This document shows positions 45,108-53,926 of a stretch of DNA of 64,000 nucleotides, in pieces; positions within the stretch are counted from its first letter, which is position 1, and every line of letters begins with the position of its first letter. The notes under the pieces are model-generated. The model ran no database searches. It saw only the letters and a list, made by a program, of their open reading frames with translations, and was not told the DNA's origin. Both the position numbers and the translations under genes were made by a program. Source of the stretch: Candidatus Gastranaerophilales bacterium (GTDB lineage Bacteria > Cyanobacteriota > Vampirovibrionia > Gastranaerophilales > Gastranaerophilaceae). The stretch is taken from contig CALUYD010000004.1 of assembly GCA_944324915.1 (NCBI GenBank), positions 1 to 64,000 on the forward strand, read 5' to 3'.

Positions 45108-46220
45108 ATGGATAAGAAGATAAAAATTGCTTTAGTTTTCGGAACTCGCCCCGAAGCAATTAAGATGTGTCCTTTGGTTAAAAAATTAAAAGAAAACCCA
45201 AAATTTGAAGTGCTAACCATAGTTACAGGTCAACACAGACAAATGCTCGATAGCGTTTTAGAGCTTTTTGATATAGTACCTGATTATGATTTGAATTTAA
45301 TGAAACCAAATCAAAACCTTTGGAATTTATCATCAGACATTCTTCTTGAAACAAAAAAAGTTTTTGAAAAAGAAAAACCGGATTTAGTTTTAGTCCATGG
45401 CGACACTACAACAGCCGGATTAAGCGCATTAAGTGCATTTTATGGAAGAATTAAAATAGGACATGTTGAAGCAGGATTGAGAACATTTGATAAAGACTAT
45501 CCGTTTCCTGAAGAATTAAATAGGGTTATTGTTGATGCGGTATCTGATTTAATGTTTTGTCCTACCGATAGAGCATGCGAAAACATTAAACAATCAGGCA
45601 TTACAAAAGGAATATATAAAACAGGCAACACTGTAATTGATGCACTTTTATATGTTGTAGAAAACAAAAAAGCAGACCTTGATTTTATAGGGTTAAATCC
45701 AAATTTAAAAACCATACTTCTTACATCACACAGACGTGAAAATTTTGGAGAACCTCTAAAAAATATCTGTTATGCAATAAAAGAACTTGTTGAAAAAAAT
45801 AAAGACATTCAAGTGGTTTACCCTCTACATCTAAATCCAAATGTTAGAAATACAGTAAAACCAATTCTTGAAAATGTTGAAAGAGTTAAACTAATTGAAC
45901 CATTGGATTATGCACCATTTTGCAGCTTGATGAAAAAATCTCATATAATTTTAACTGACTCAGGCGGAGTTCAAGAAGAAGCACCCGCTTTAGGAGTTCC
46001 CGTATTAGTTTTAAGAGATGAAACAGAACGCCCCGAAGCTATTCAATATGGCGGCGTTAAATTAGTCGGCGTAAATAAAGAAAAAATAGTTAAAACAGCT
46101 CAAGAACTTTTAGATAATAAAGACGTATACGAAAATATGTCAAAAGCGATAAACCCTTATGGCGATGGTAAGGCTTGTAATTACATAGAAAAAATAATAG
46201 AAGAATATTTTAATATGTAG
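45108..46220 (+). CDS. wecB: UDP-N-acetylglucosamine 2-epimerase (non-hydrolysing)
   Basis: Interconverts UDP-GlcNAc and UDP-ManNAc for envelope polysaccharide. Motifs: VFGTRPEAIKMCPLV at the start, VHGDTTTAGLSA near 95, HVEAGLRTFD near 118, PFPEELNR, and LTDSGGVQEEAPALGVPVLVLRD-type donor-binding segment near 285. 370 aa. Its end overlaps the convergent E1-like gene by 11 bases. Confidence 0.93.
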   Translation: MDKKIKIALVFGTRPEAIKMCPLVKKLKENPKFEVLTIVTGQHRQMLDSVLELFDIVPDYDLNLMKPNQNLWNLSSDILLETKKVFEKEKPDLVLVHGDTTTAGLSALSAFYGRIKIGHVEAGLRTFDKDYPFPEELNRVIVDAVSDLMFCPTDRACENIKQSGITKGIYKTGNTVIDALLYVVENKKADLDFIGLNPNLKTILLTSHRRENFGEPLKNICYAIKELVEKNKDIQVVYPLHLNPNVRNTVKPILENVERVKLIEPLDYAPFCSLMKKSHIILTDSGGVQEEAPALGVPVLVLRDETERPEAIQYGGVKLVGVNKEKIVKTAQELLDNKDVYENMSKAINPYGDGKACNYIEKIIEEYFNM

Positions 46221-46950
46221 CTTCAGCTTGAGCGCAATATTCGCAAGCTAAATTCTTTGAATAAGCCAAGGTTTTAAATTCGCCTTTTAAACCATCAAAA
46301 GTTAATAATTTATTCATCAATGGTTCACCCAAACCTGTTATAACTTTCAAGACTTCTTGCGCTTGAAGGGCTGATGCTACATTTACAACAGGAGATAGAG
46401 AAGATACAATTTCTTCTTTAAAACTGCTTGGCTTTTGAATAATACATGCCAGACAACCTGTCTTATTTGGAACAATTGTTGTAACTTGAGCGCAAAAACC
46501 GTGAGCATAGCCATGAACAAGAACTTTTTTATGCCTTAGCGCAATTTCATTTAAGATATATTTTGATTTAAAATTATCAAAACAATCAACAATTATATCG
46601 TAGCCATCAACTGTTGAAAAATAATTTAAATCATCAATTCTTATTTTATCAATTTCAACTTTTATCTCGGGATTATACTCACAAACCCATTCTTTTGCAG
46701 AAATTACCTTTGCTCTGCTTAAATTTTTATATTTGTGTATTAATTGGCGATTGAAGTTATTTTCTTCTACAACCTCGCTATCAACAACTTTTATTTGACC
46801 AACACCAAGTGCCGCTAAATTCATAACAACACCGGAACCTAGACCGCCTACGCCCATAACAAGAACTTTTGCATTCAACAATTTTTCTTGTTGTTGCTCT
46901 GTTATGCCACCTTGTTCCATATTTCTTTCGTATCTGTCAAATCGTCCCAT
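46210..46950 (-). CDS. ThiF/MoeB/HesA-family E1-like adenylyltransferase
   Basis: Activates the C-terminus of a ubiquitin-like sulfur carrier by adenylylation. GVGGLGSGV (nucleotide site, about residues 33-41), NFNRQLIH (catalytic Arg), DCFDNFKSKY (metal Asp) and two CxxC pairs (GCLACI, CEYC) for zinc. 246 aa without a rhodanese domain. No ThiS or MoaD gene is adjacent. Instead it overlaps a FliN-like gene by one base, which is unusual. Confidence 0.88.
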   Translation of the reverse strand: MGRFDRYERNMEQGGITEQQQEKLLNAKVLVMGVGGLGSGVVMNLAALGVGQIKVVDSEVVEENNFNRQLIHKYKNLSRAKVISAKEWVCEYNPEIKVEIDKIRIDDLNYFSTVDGYDIIVDCFDNFKSKYILNEIALRHKKVLVHGYAHGFCAQVTTIVPNKTGCLACIIQKPSSFKEEIVSSLSPVVNVASALQAQEVLKVITGLGEPLMNKLLTFDGLKGEFKTLAYSKNLACEYCAQAEATY

Positions 46951-47243
46951 TATTGCTTATTTTCTAAATCTTTATTTTCTACAATCTCAACTATTTTTAT
47001 GCCGTAAGTATCTTCAATAGCCACAATTTTACCTTTGGCAATTAGAATATCATTAACAAAAATATCAATCGGCTCATTATCTAATCTATCAAGAGTAATG
47101 ATTGAACCTGTATCATATTCAATAATATCTTTAAGTTGCAATTTAGCTTTTCCAAGTTCAGCGCAAAGAGCAACCTCAACATTGGCAACTTTTGCGATAT
47201 TTTTTAAGTCCATCAAATTATCGTTTATTGAATTTTGCGCCAT
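46950..47243 (-). CDS. Second, short FliN-like protein
   Basis: 97 aa, almost entirely a SpoA/FliN C-terminal domain: NVEVALCAELGKAKLQLKDI, GSIITLDRL, and DIFVNDILIAKGKIVAIEDT. It lacks the long acidic N-terminus of the 21230 FliN. It could be the second C-ring component or a FliY-like partner. The ribosome site is ggggag. Its stop and the next start share a base (TAATG). Confidence 0.82.
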   Translation of the reverse strand: MAQNSINDNLMDLKNIAKVANVEVALCAELGKAKLQLKDIIEYDTGSIITLDRLDNEPIDIFVNDILIAKGKIVAIEDTYGIKIVEIVENKDLENKQ

Positions 47244-47312
47244 ATTACTCCCCTATATATTATATTTATAACATATAATCAGCACTTGAGCGAATTATTA
47301 CATTTTTTAACA

Positions 47313-49682
47313 TTAAACGTTAATTGTTTTTTCTACAATATCTTCAATTTCTTTTAAATCACAATTTAGTAATGTCTTTTTAAAAGATACTATATTATCA
47401 AATTCTTCTTTTAATATTTCATACATTGAATCATTTTTAAAATCATCATAATTAAATGATTGAATATAGCTAATCTTATCAATGTCCAATATATTTATAG
47501 AACCAATATTTTCCAATATCTCAAGAGTAATTTGAATAAAATTTTCACTAACTCCCAAAGCATAAGAAAATCTTGATAAATCAATATTTCCATTCATTTT
47601 ATTAGAACAATATTTTACCATTCCATTAATTTGTTTAATATAATTTTCAAGATTTTCATCCACTCGATAATTCATAAAATGAATTTTTTTAGGCTGAATT
47701 GAAGATATAATATCCTCAAATTCTTCTCTATTAGAAGGATAATCAAAAAACATAAGCCCTAAATGCGGAGTTTTTTCATCAACAAAATTATCTTTAATTT
47801 GTTGATATTTTGATAAAACCTCTTTAGTAGAAAGCGTTTTAGCCCAAACTCCAATATCTAAATTATCTTTTTTTAAATATTGTTCAATTTGATCTAAAAT
47901 TCCTGTCTTTTTTCTATGGTCATATATTTTAAACTCGTTTTTATATTGTTTTGAAATTTCAGCCGAATATACATCAACAATTTCCAATTGAATACTTTGA
48001 ATGCCGTTAAAATCGTTTAATCTTGGATAAAATGCTATATCACATTTTGCACCCAAAGGAATTTTAAGATCGTTTTCATCCCATTTTACACATTGAAATT
48101 TTTTATCGTTAATTGAAAAAACCATTCTTAGATGATTTTGTTCTTTTCCGATTAATTTAAACTCATCTAAATTAACATCAAACATAGCGCATATTGGAGG
48201 CTCGTTATTTTGTCCAAAAGGCTCTAATTTATTTAAAGTATCTAAAATATTTAGCTCAATATCATCAGCGCAAAGCTCAATATCAGCATATAAAACATCT
48301 TGAGCTTTTTGCCCGTCTGACATTATCTTAACCGTATTTAGAAGATTTTCTTTTACTTTATCAAAACTTATTTCATCTAAATTAAAAGAACACCCGCCCG
48401 CAAGTTTATGTCCGCCAAAACCCAAGAACAAATTTTCATTTTCTTTTAAAACATTATAAACATTAATTATATCGTTACTTCTGATTGAACAACGTGCATT
48501 GTTATTTTCATCTACCGTCATTAAAAAACAAGGTTTATTAAATTCTTCAACGATTTTAGAAGCAACTATGCCAATAATTCCAATATGCCAATCAGGATTT
48601 AAAAGAATAATGGCAGGGTTATTTTTTTCTTGCTTGTTTTTATTTATGTAATCAATAACTTCTTCATAAACTTCAGCGCATTTTGCTTGCCTTATTTTAT
48701 TGTAGTTATCCAACTGCTCAATTATCATTTGATATTTAATAGGTTCATCCGCAGTTAAAAATTCAAATGATAATCTGGCATTGGCTAATCTTCCCACTGC
48801 GTTTATTCTTGGCGCAAAAATAAAAGCAATATCTGTGCTTGTTATATCTCTTTCTTTAACATTTCTCGATAAAAGTTCATATATAGCAGGGCTTAGCTTT
48901 TCTTTTTTGGTATTCAACAATTCAAGAGCGCAAGAAACCATAGAACGGTTTTCGCCAATCAAAGGAACAACATCAGCAATAGCGCCCAATGAAGCAATTA
49001 AAAGCAATTCTTCTTTTAAATCATTATTATCAACTTCATCCAATAAGGCCATAGCAAGTTTATAAGCTACAATTGAACCTGAATTATAAGTCATTGATGT
49101 AATATCATCCATAGAATAACTATCATCAATAGCACTATTTACTTGAGGATTAATAATTGCATACGCACAAGGAAGCTCGCTATCAGTTGAATGGTGATCA
49201 GTAATAATTGTATCTACATTTAACCCTTTTAAAAGATTAACTTCAGCAACGTTTGATATAGCACAATCAACAGTGATAACTAATTTTACTTTTTCTTTTG
49301 AAACTAATTTCAATAGCTCTTTTGAATTCAAACCATGCCCATGGAGCAATCTATCAGGAATAAAAGATATAACATTAGCTTTTAGAGCATTAAGCGCTTT
49401 ATATAAAACTGCGCTCGATGTAACCCCGTCACAATCAAAATCGCCCCAAATTAAAATGGTTTGTTCTTTTTCAATAGCTTCAAAAATACGCTCTTTTGCT
49501 TTTTTCATATCTAAAAAAGCATAAGGAGATATAAAATCAGTTTTTTTGGGATTTAAAAATTTTTCAATTTCTTTTTCAGTATTTAAATTTCTTAAAGCCA
49601 AAAGCTCGTTTAATAACGAGTCTTTTGTCTTTTGAATTATATTATTTGATTTTTCTTTGACGGCTATTTTTCTATATTTCAT
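47313..49682 (-). CDS. recJ: Single-strand DNA exonuclease RecJ
   Basis: A 5'-3' exonuclease in recombination and repair. DHH-family motifs: WGDFDCDGVTSSA near residue 80, TVDCAIS, ITDHHSTD near 160, and the DHHA1 motif FGGHKLAGGCSF near 420, followed by the OB fold. At 789 aa it has a C-terminal extension of about 200 residues beyond the core, as in many longer RecJ proteins. Confidence 0.94.
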   Translation of the reverse strand: MKYRKIAVKEKSNNIIQKTKDSLLNELLALRNLNTEKEIEKFLNPKKTDFISPYAFLDMKKAKERIFEAIEKEQTILIWGDFDCDGVTSSAVLYKALNALKANVISFIPDRLLHGHGLNSKELLKLVSKEKVKLVITVDCAISNVAEVNLLKGLNVDTIITDHHSTDSELPCAYAIINPQVNSAIDDSYSMDDITSMTYNSGSIVAYKLAMALLDEVDNNDLKEELLLIASLGAIADVVPLIGENRSMVSCALELLNTKKEKLSPAIYELLSRNVKERDITSTDIAFIFAPRINAVGRLANARLSFEFLTADEPIKYQMIIEQLDNYNKIRQAKCAEVYEEVIDYINKNKQEKNNPAIILLNPDWHIGIIGIVASKIVEEFNKPCFLMTVDENNNARCSIRSNDIINVYNVLKENENLFLGFGGHKLAGGCSFNLDEISFDKVKENLLNTVKIMSDGQKAQDVLYADIELCADDIELNILDTLNKLEPFGQNNEPPICAMFDVNLDEFKLIGKEQNHLRMVFSINDKKFQCVKWDENDLKIPLGAKCDIAFYPRLNDFNGIQSIQLEIVDVYSAEISKQYKNEFKIYDHRKKTGILDQIEQYLKKDNLDIGVWAKTLSTKEVLSKYQQIKDNFVDEKTPHLGLMFFDYPSNREEFEDIISSIQPKKIHFMNYRVDENLENYIKQINGMVKYCSNKMNGNIDLSRFSYALGVSENFIQITLEILENIGSINILDIDKISYIQSFNYDDFKNDSMYEILKEEFDNIVSFKKTLLNCDLKEIEDIVEKTINV

Positions 49683-49707
49683 ACTTCTTTAATTAGAGCT
49701 TTTAAAA

Positions 49708-50436
49708 TTAATCTCTTTTGCTTAATTGAGCTAATAATCTTAAAATTTCAAGATACAACCAAACAAGTGTAACTAAAAGAGCAAATCCGCCATACCATTC
49801 AAAGTAATCAGGTAAATTATTTCTTTCGCCTTGTTCGATAAAATCAAAATCTAATATAAAATTAAACGCCGCAATAGCACATATTACAACACTGATAACA
49901 ATTCCTGTTGCACCACCATTAAAAACAGTCATAGGATGACCTAAAAGAGCGCCTATAAAACCTGCTAAATAAAATATCATAACAGCAAAAGTAGCAACAA
50001 TTATTGTCTTTCTAAAAGTCGGAGTTGCTTGCAAAACTTTTGTTTTATACATAAATAACATTGCAAACAAAGCTAAAATTGTTATTCCAAGAGCATTAAA
50101 TACAATCCCTTCAAACATAGCGCCATAGGCATAACTTACAACACCAACCACAAAACCTTCACACACCGCATAAGCAGGTGCTGTAACAGGCGAAGCCTTT
50201 GGATTAAAAGATGTAATTATAGCTAAAATAAGTCCTATAACAGAACCACCTATTAAAAACATATTTGCTTTATCTGAAAAACCGCCTGCACAAAGCGTCC
50301 AAGCATAATATGCAACTAATACAACAATACCCAAAAGTATTGCGGTTTTATTAATAGCACCCGATATGCTCATCGGTTTTCCTTCTAAAATAACATTTTC
50401 TGCTATATTTTGCTTTAACATTGGATTGCTTGACAT
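49708..50436 (-). CDS. Bax inhibitor-1/YccA-family membrane protein
   Basis: A seven-helix inner-membrane protein, 242 aa, of the bacterial BI-1 (UPF0005) group: NPMLKQNI start, MSISGAINKTAILLG, AVCEGFVVG and a C-terminal FEWYGGFALLVTLVWLYLEILRLLAQL. The function in bacteria is unsettled; related proteins leak calcium or interact with FtsH. The ribosome site is ggag. Confidence 0.88.
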   Translation of the reverse strand: MSSNPMLKQNIAENVILEGKPMSISGAINKTAILLGIVVLVAYYAWTLCAGGFSDKANMFLIGGSVIGLILAIITSFNPKASPVTAPAYAVCEGFVVGVVSYAYGAMFEGIVFNALGITILALFAMLFMYKTKVLQATPTFRKTIIVATFAVMIFYLAGFIGALLGHPMTVFNGGATGIVISVVICAIAAFNFILDFDFIEQGERNNLPDYFEWYGGFALLVTLVWLYLEILRLLAQLSKRD

Positions 50437-50461
50437 ATTTAAACTCCCATCAAACTAATAA

Positions 50462-50491
50462 TTGAATTATACATCAATTTTAAGTTAAAAT
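50462..50491 (+). promoter_or_regulatory. Putative leaderless promoter of coaE
   Basis: TTGAAT (50462-50467), 18-base spacer, TAAAAT (50486-50491), six bases, ATG 50498. No ribosome site. Confidence 0.5.
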
Positions 50492-50497
50492 AAAGTT

Positions 50498-51052
50498 ATG
50501 TTGAAAGTAGGAATATCAGGCAAAATTGCATCAGGAAAAAGCGAAGTTGAAAACATACTTCAAAAGCTGAATTACAAAGTTTTTGATTTAGATATTCTTG
50601 TTCATAAACTTTTTGATGAAGATGAAAACATAAAAGAAAAAATCAAAAATAAATTTAATACACTAGATAGAAAAGAAATTGCCTCAATTGTTTTTAGTAA
50701 TGAAAATAAGAAAAAAGCTCTTGAGGGCATACTTTATCCTAAATTAAAAGAAATAATATTAAATATATTTGATGAAAATAAAAATGAAGAAATAATATTT
50801 ATCTCAGGAGCCCTACTTTTTAAAAGCGGTTTTTATAAATTGTTTGATAAAACAATATTTATAAATGCAGATGATAAAATTCGCCTTGAAAGATTGATGA
50901 AAAGAAATAACTTAGATAAAAATATTGCTCAAAAACGCCTCAATCTTCAAGATGACGGAAGTTTAGCGGATTTTATTATTGAAAATAACGGCGATATAGA
51001 AAATCTTAATAAAAATATTTCAGACATTATAAAAACACTAAAAAAGGACTGA
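50498..51052 (+). CDS. coaE: Dephospho-CoA kinase
   Basis: The final step of coenzyme A synthesis. P-loop GISGKIASGKS at residues 5-15 and FDLDILVHKLF near 28 match the family. A LID-like Arg segment (DKIRLERLMKRN) lies near 130. 184 aa, slightly short. It stands alone with a terminator overlapping its stop. Confidence 0.92.
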   Translation: MLKVGISGKIASGKSEVENILQKLNYKVFDLDILVHKLFDEDENIKEKIKNKFNTLDRKEIASIVFSNENKKKALEGILYPKLKEIILNIFDENKNEEIIFISGALLFKSGFYKLFDKTIFINADDKIRLERLMKRNNLDKNIAQKRLNLQDDGSLADFIIENNGDIENLNKNISDIIKTLKKD

Positions 51053-51072
51053 TAATAATATCAGTCCTTTTA
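51042..51072. terminator. Bidirectional terminator between coaE and pgi
   Basis: A 12-bp perfect stem aaaggactgata/tatcagtccttt with loop ataa (51043-51054 with 51059-51070). T runs on both strands. It serves two convergent genes. Confidence 0.9.
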
Positions 51073-51086
51073 ATTTATTATTTAAG

Positions 51087-52310
51087 TTATTTTGCTAACG
51101 CTTTTTTAACTTCTTTTTTGTATTTTTCAACGTTAGGTTGTAAAACTTCATCTAAAGCAATATCAGATGGTGTGATATTACCTTTTTGAGCTCTCATAAT
51201 CCAACCTGTGTATAAAGTTTCAAAATGTTTTAATTCGATAAATCTTGCAATTGATTTCATTGATAAATCTTCTAAAACAATTTTAGAAACAGGATGTTGA
51301 GCGCTATATGCACTAATTACACCTTCCATAACCGCATTCATAACTTTATCATCTGATTTTACATATACAAAAGTAAAGAATGAATCGTTGTTGTTAATAT
51401 CTAAATCTGCTTCGGCATTATAGTGCAAATACCCCGGTCCAACATTTGTATCAGTAGAAATTGCAGCTTTTAGAGATTCATTTTTTAATTGTTTTTCCCA
51501 AAGAGTTGTTCCAAAGAATTCATCTCCAAAGTATTCTACAAAATGTTTATTTTTGCCCATATTTTTAGCTTTTACATTAAATTTAGCTAATTGTAGAGCT
51601 TCGTTTTCTTCAATATTGCTGTTTAAAAATTCTTTTTGAGCATCCAATGAAGCATTCATCAATTCTTTTACTTCTTCTTTTGAAACGCCTAAGAATAATA
51701 AAGTAAATATTGTAGCGTCATCAAAAATTGAAAATCTTCCGCCAACATCATCATGAACATAGCCTGATAATTTAATTTCACCTGAATCAACTATTCTTCT
51801 TAGAGCAGATTTTTCTGAATTTTTATCAGTCATTGCAACAAATTGGCTTGATGTATCATTATTTCCTGTATAATCTTGAACAGCTTTTCTTGCTTTTTCA
51901 TAACCAACAGTAGTTTCTAATGTTCCGCCTGATTTTGAAACAACTAAAAACAAAGTTTTATCCAAATCAAGTCTTTTAATCCATCTATCAAAACTCAAAG
52001 GCTCAACTGATGAAAAGAAATGAACATGCTCATCTATTCCTAATAATTTTGTAATATTTTCAGTTGTATGACGAGAACCGCCAATACCTAAAATTGCAAT
52101 ATCAGTATATTTATCAGCTTTTGCGGTTTTTACCATTTCTTCCATTTTATCCAAATTTGCTAATTGGATATTAGGCAATTTTTCAATCCAATTTAAAAAC
52201 ATTCCGTCTTTTCCGGCACGAGATTTAATATCTTCAACTGCCTTAGAAGCGAATTCCCTAAATTGACCGCAACAACATTTTTTAACTACTTCAACTGTTG
52301 AATTTGTCAT
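51087..52310 (-). CDS. pgi: Glucose-6-phosphate isomerase
   Basis: Interconverts glucose 6-phosphate and fructose 6-phosphate. LGIGGSRHT near residue 74, VVSKSGGTLETT near 123 and DDVGGRFSIF near 188 are the sugar-phosphate isomerase core, with GTTLWEKQL later. 407 aa, shorter than the 550-aa proteobacterial enzyme and closer to Bacillus- or archaeal-type lengths. The ribosome site is ggag. Confidence 0.92.
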   Translation of the reverse strand: MTNSTVEVVKKCCCGQFREFASKAVEDIKSRAGKDGMFLNWIEKLPNIQLANLDKMEEMVKTAKADKYTDIAILGIGGSRHTTENITKLLGIDEHVHFFSSVEPLSFDRWIKRLDLDKTLFLVVSKSGGTLETTVGYEKARKAVQDYTGNNDTSSQFVAMTDKNSEKSALRRIVDSGEIKLSGYVHDDVGGRFSIFDDATIFTLLFLGVSKEEVKELMNASLDAQKEFLNSNIEENEALQLAKFNVKAKNMGKNKHFVEYFGDEFFGTTLWEKQLKNESLKAAISTDTNVGPGYLHYNAEADLDINNNDSFFTFVYVKSDDKVMNAVMEGVISAYSAQHPVSKIVLEDLSMKSIARFIELKHFETLYTGWIMRAQKGNITPSDIALDEVLQPNVEKYKKEVKKALAK

Positions 52311-52375
52311 CTTTTTTCTCCAAAATCTATAACATCACAAATATAATGCGACAAAAAAGAAGCAAATTCAAGATT

Positions 52376-53578
52376 TTAATTTATAGTTTGATTAATTTTA
52401 TCAACTATTTTATCTGAATTAATCTCGACATTATGCAAATCATCACAATCTCTTTTAATTCTTGCTAAAATATTGAAATCCAATATAGGAGGTATTTGAC
52501 CTTCAAAACCGCAATCTTTTATAGTTGGATATCTATATGCCCAGCTTTTTGTATCATCTTTAATATCATCTGAAGGCAATCTCTTCTTTTGAGCCAAATA
52601 AGCCTTAATTGTATATTGTCTGAATGCTTCTTGAACATTCGGATAATGCTCAGTGTCATTATATGCATTTAAAAACATTTCTTCAAACGGCTTATATGCA
52701 ACATCTTGCGAATGAATAGACATTCCTTTTTTCAATTTATAACAGAAATCTTCAATGTCTTTTAAAAGTTCAACGTCAGAACCTATTATTTGCAACTCAC
52801 TCCAAAAACCTTGATTTTTAGCAAGTTTTGGAATATATCTTGTATCAATGCTCAAATGAAGCGCCATATAACCTGTTTTAGTTGTATCAGTGTCAACTTC
52901 AATTTCATCTAAACCATTATCCGCTCTAACTTCATTTACTGCATCTTGAATTTTTTTCAATTGTTCATCAGTAAAATATGAATCAGCCATAGAATCCGGT
53001 GATGTATGATTTTGAATTTCATCAACTATAAGGCTTTCTTCCCTAATCATTGCGCATAAATTATCAACAACTTTGTCCATGACATTATCAAATGCTTCAG
53101 TTACGACAATTCTTGCACCTGATATATCTCTTATTTTATCTTTTATACCTTTTTCACTATGTGGTGAAAATATTTTTTCATAAAAATCTGCTTCGTTTAC
53201 TGCTTTAAATGTTGAGCTTATTTTATCGGAAACTTTTTCTTCAATACTTTCAGGGCTTTTTACCCTTGCGCTTATCGGAGCAATACCCCCACGAGGATTT
53301 GTTTTTTCATCATAAACATCTTGCGCAAAATATTTTTCTAAAACATCTTGCAAATATTGATTTGCAGGCTTTGCACATTGATGAATTTTTTTACATAGTT
53401 CAATATTATTAAAAGCCGCTTTATACTCTGATAAACCTGTAAAACTTATTGTATCTTGTGCTAAAGGCGCTAGTTTTGGGGCTTTTATATTAAAATTTAA
53501 AACTTTTGAATTGTTGTTATTACTTTTTATTTGGCTTGATTGTGATTGAAAATTTAAAAAACTAATATTACTTATCAT
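52376..53578 (-). CDS. RelA/SpoT-domain protein with unusual N-terminus
   Basis: Residues 110-300 carry a RelA/SpoT nucleotidyltransferase fold: KDKIRDISGARIVV (metal Asp), TGYMALHLSI, and SELQIIG with the second acidic residue, in the order of (p)ppGpp synthetases. There is no HD hydrolase, TGS or ACT domain, so it resembles small alarmone synthetases or RelA/SpoT-fold toxins. The N-terminal 45 residues are Asn/Ser-rich and end in DTISFTG; the C-terminal 100 residues are unassigned. It starts with a ggag site and is a single gene. Enzyme activity is probable but not certain. Confidence 0.78.
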   Translation of the reverse strand: MISNISFLNFQSQSSQIKSNNNNSKVLNFNIKAPKLAPLAQDTISFTGLSEYKAAFNNIELCKKIHQCAKPANQYLQDVLEKYFAQDVYDEKTNPRGGIAPISARVKSPESIEEKVSDKISSTFKAVNEADFYEKIFSPHSEKGIKDKIRDISGARIVVTEAFDNVMDKVVDNLCAMIREESLIVDEIQNHTSPDSMADSYFTDEQLKKIQDAVNEVRADNGLDEIEVDTDTTKTGYMALHLSIDTRYIPKLAKNQGFWSELQIIGSDVELLKDIEDFCYKLKKGMSIHSQDVAYKPFEEMFLNAYNDTEHYPNVQEAFRQYTIKAYLAQKKRLPSDDIKDDTKSWAYRYPTIKDCGFEGQIPPILDFNILARIKRDCDDLHNVEINSDKIVDKINQTIN

Positions 53579-53698
53579 ATTTATTCTCCGAAAATAATAA
53601 AAGCCCTAAAAAGAATTTTTTGTCAACAAATTAAAAAAAATTTTACAATTATATACATCTTATTTACAATCAAAAGAAAATAATGCAAAATAAAAGCT

Positions 53699-53926
53699 AT
53701 GGGAAAATGTAAAAAAAGAACTCTGCATAAAGCAACAACATCATACTTTATGACTAGAGAAACAGCAGTTAACAACGTTTTTAAGATATTTAACGAAAAC
53801 AAGAAAAAAATCGACTTAAAACTTGCGATGGATACAATTAGTTTATTCGGTTTATCAGCAGAAGAACTCTCAGAGGCAGGTGTTTCTTACGAAAACTTAA
53901 GAGCTTTAGGCTCTGCTATCGATTAA
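53699..53926 (+). CDS. Small hypothetical protein, 75 aa
   Basis: A basic N-terminus (MGKCKKRTLHK) is followed by two predicted helices; it ends LSEAGVSYENLRALGSAID. There is no known domain and no Shine-Dalgarno site, with a poor AT-rich -10-like sequence close to the ATG. Its stop overlaps the convergent 53923-55158 gene by 4 bases. The C-terminal helix-turn pattern (LSAEELSEAGVSYE) recalls small regulators, without a firm match. Confidence 0.62.
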   Translation: MGKCKKRTLHKATTSYFMTRETAVNNVFKIFNENKKKIDLKLAMDTISLFGLSAEELSEAGVSYENLRALGSAID

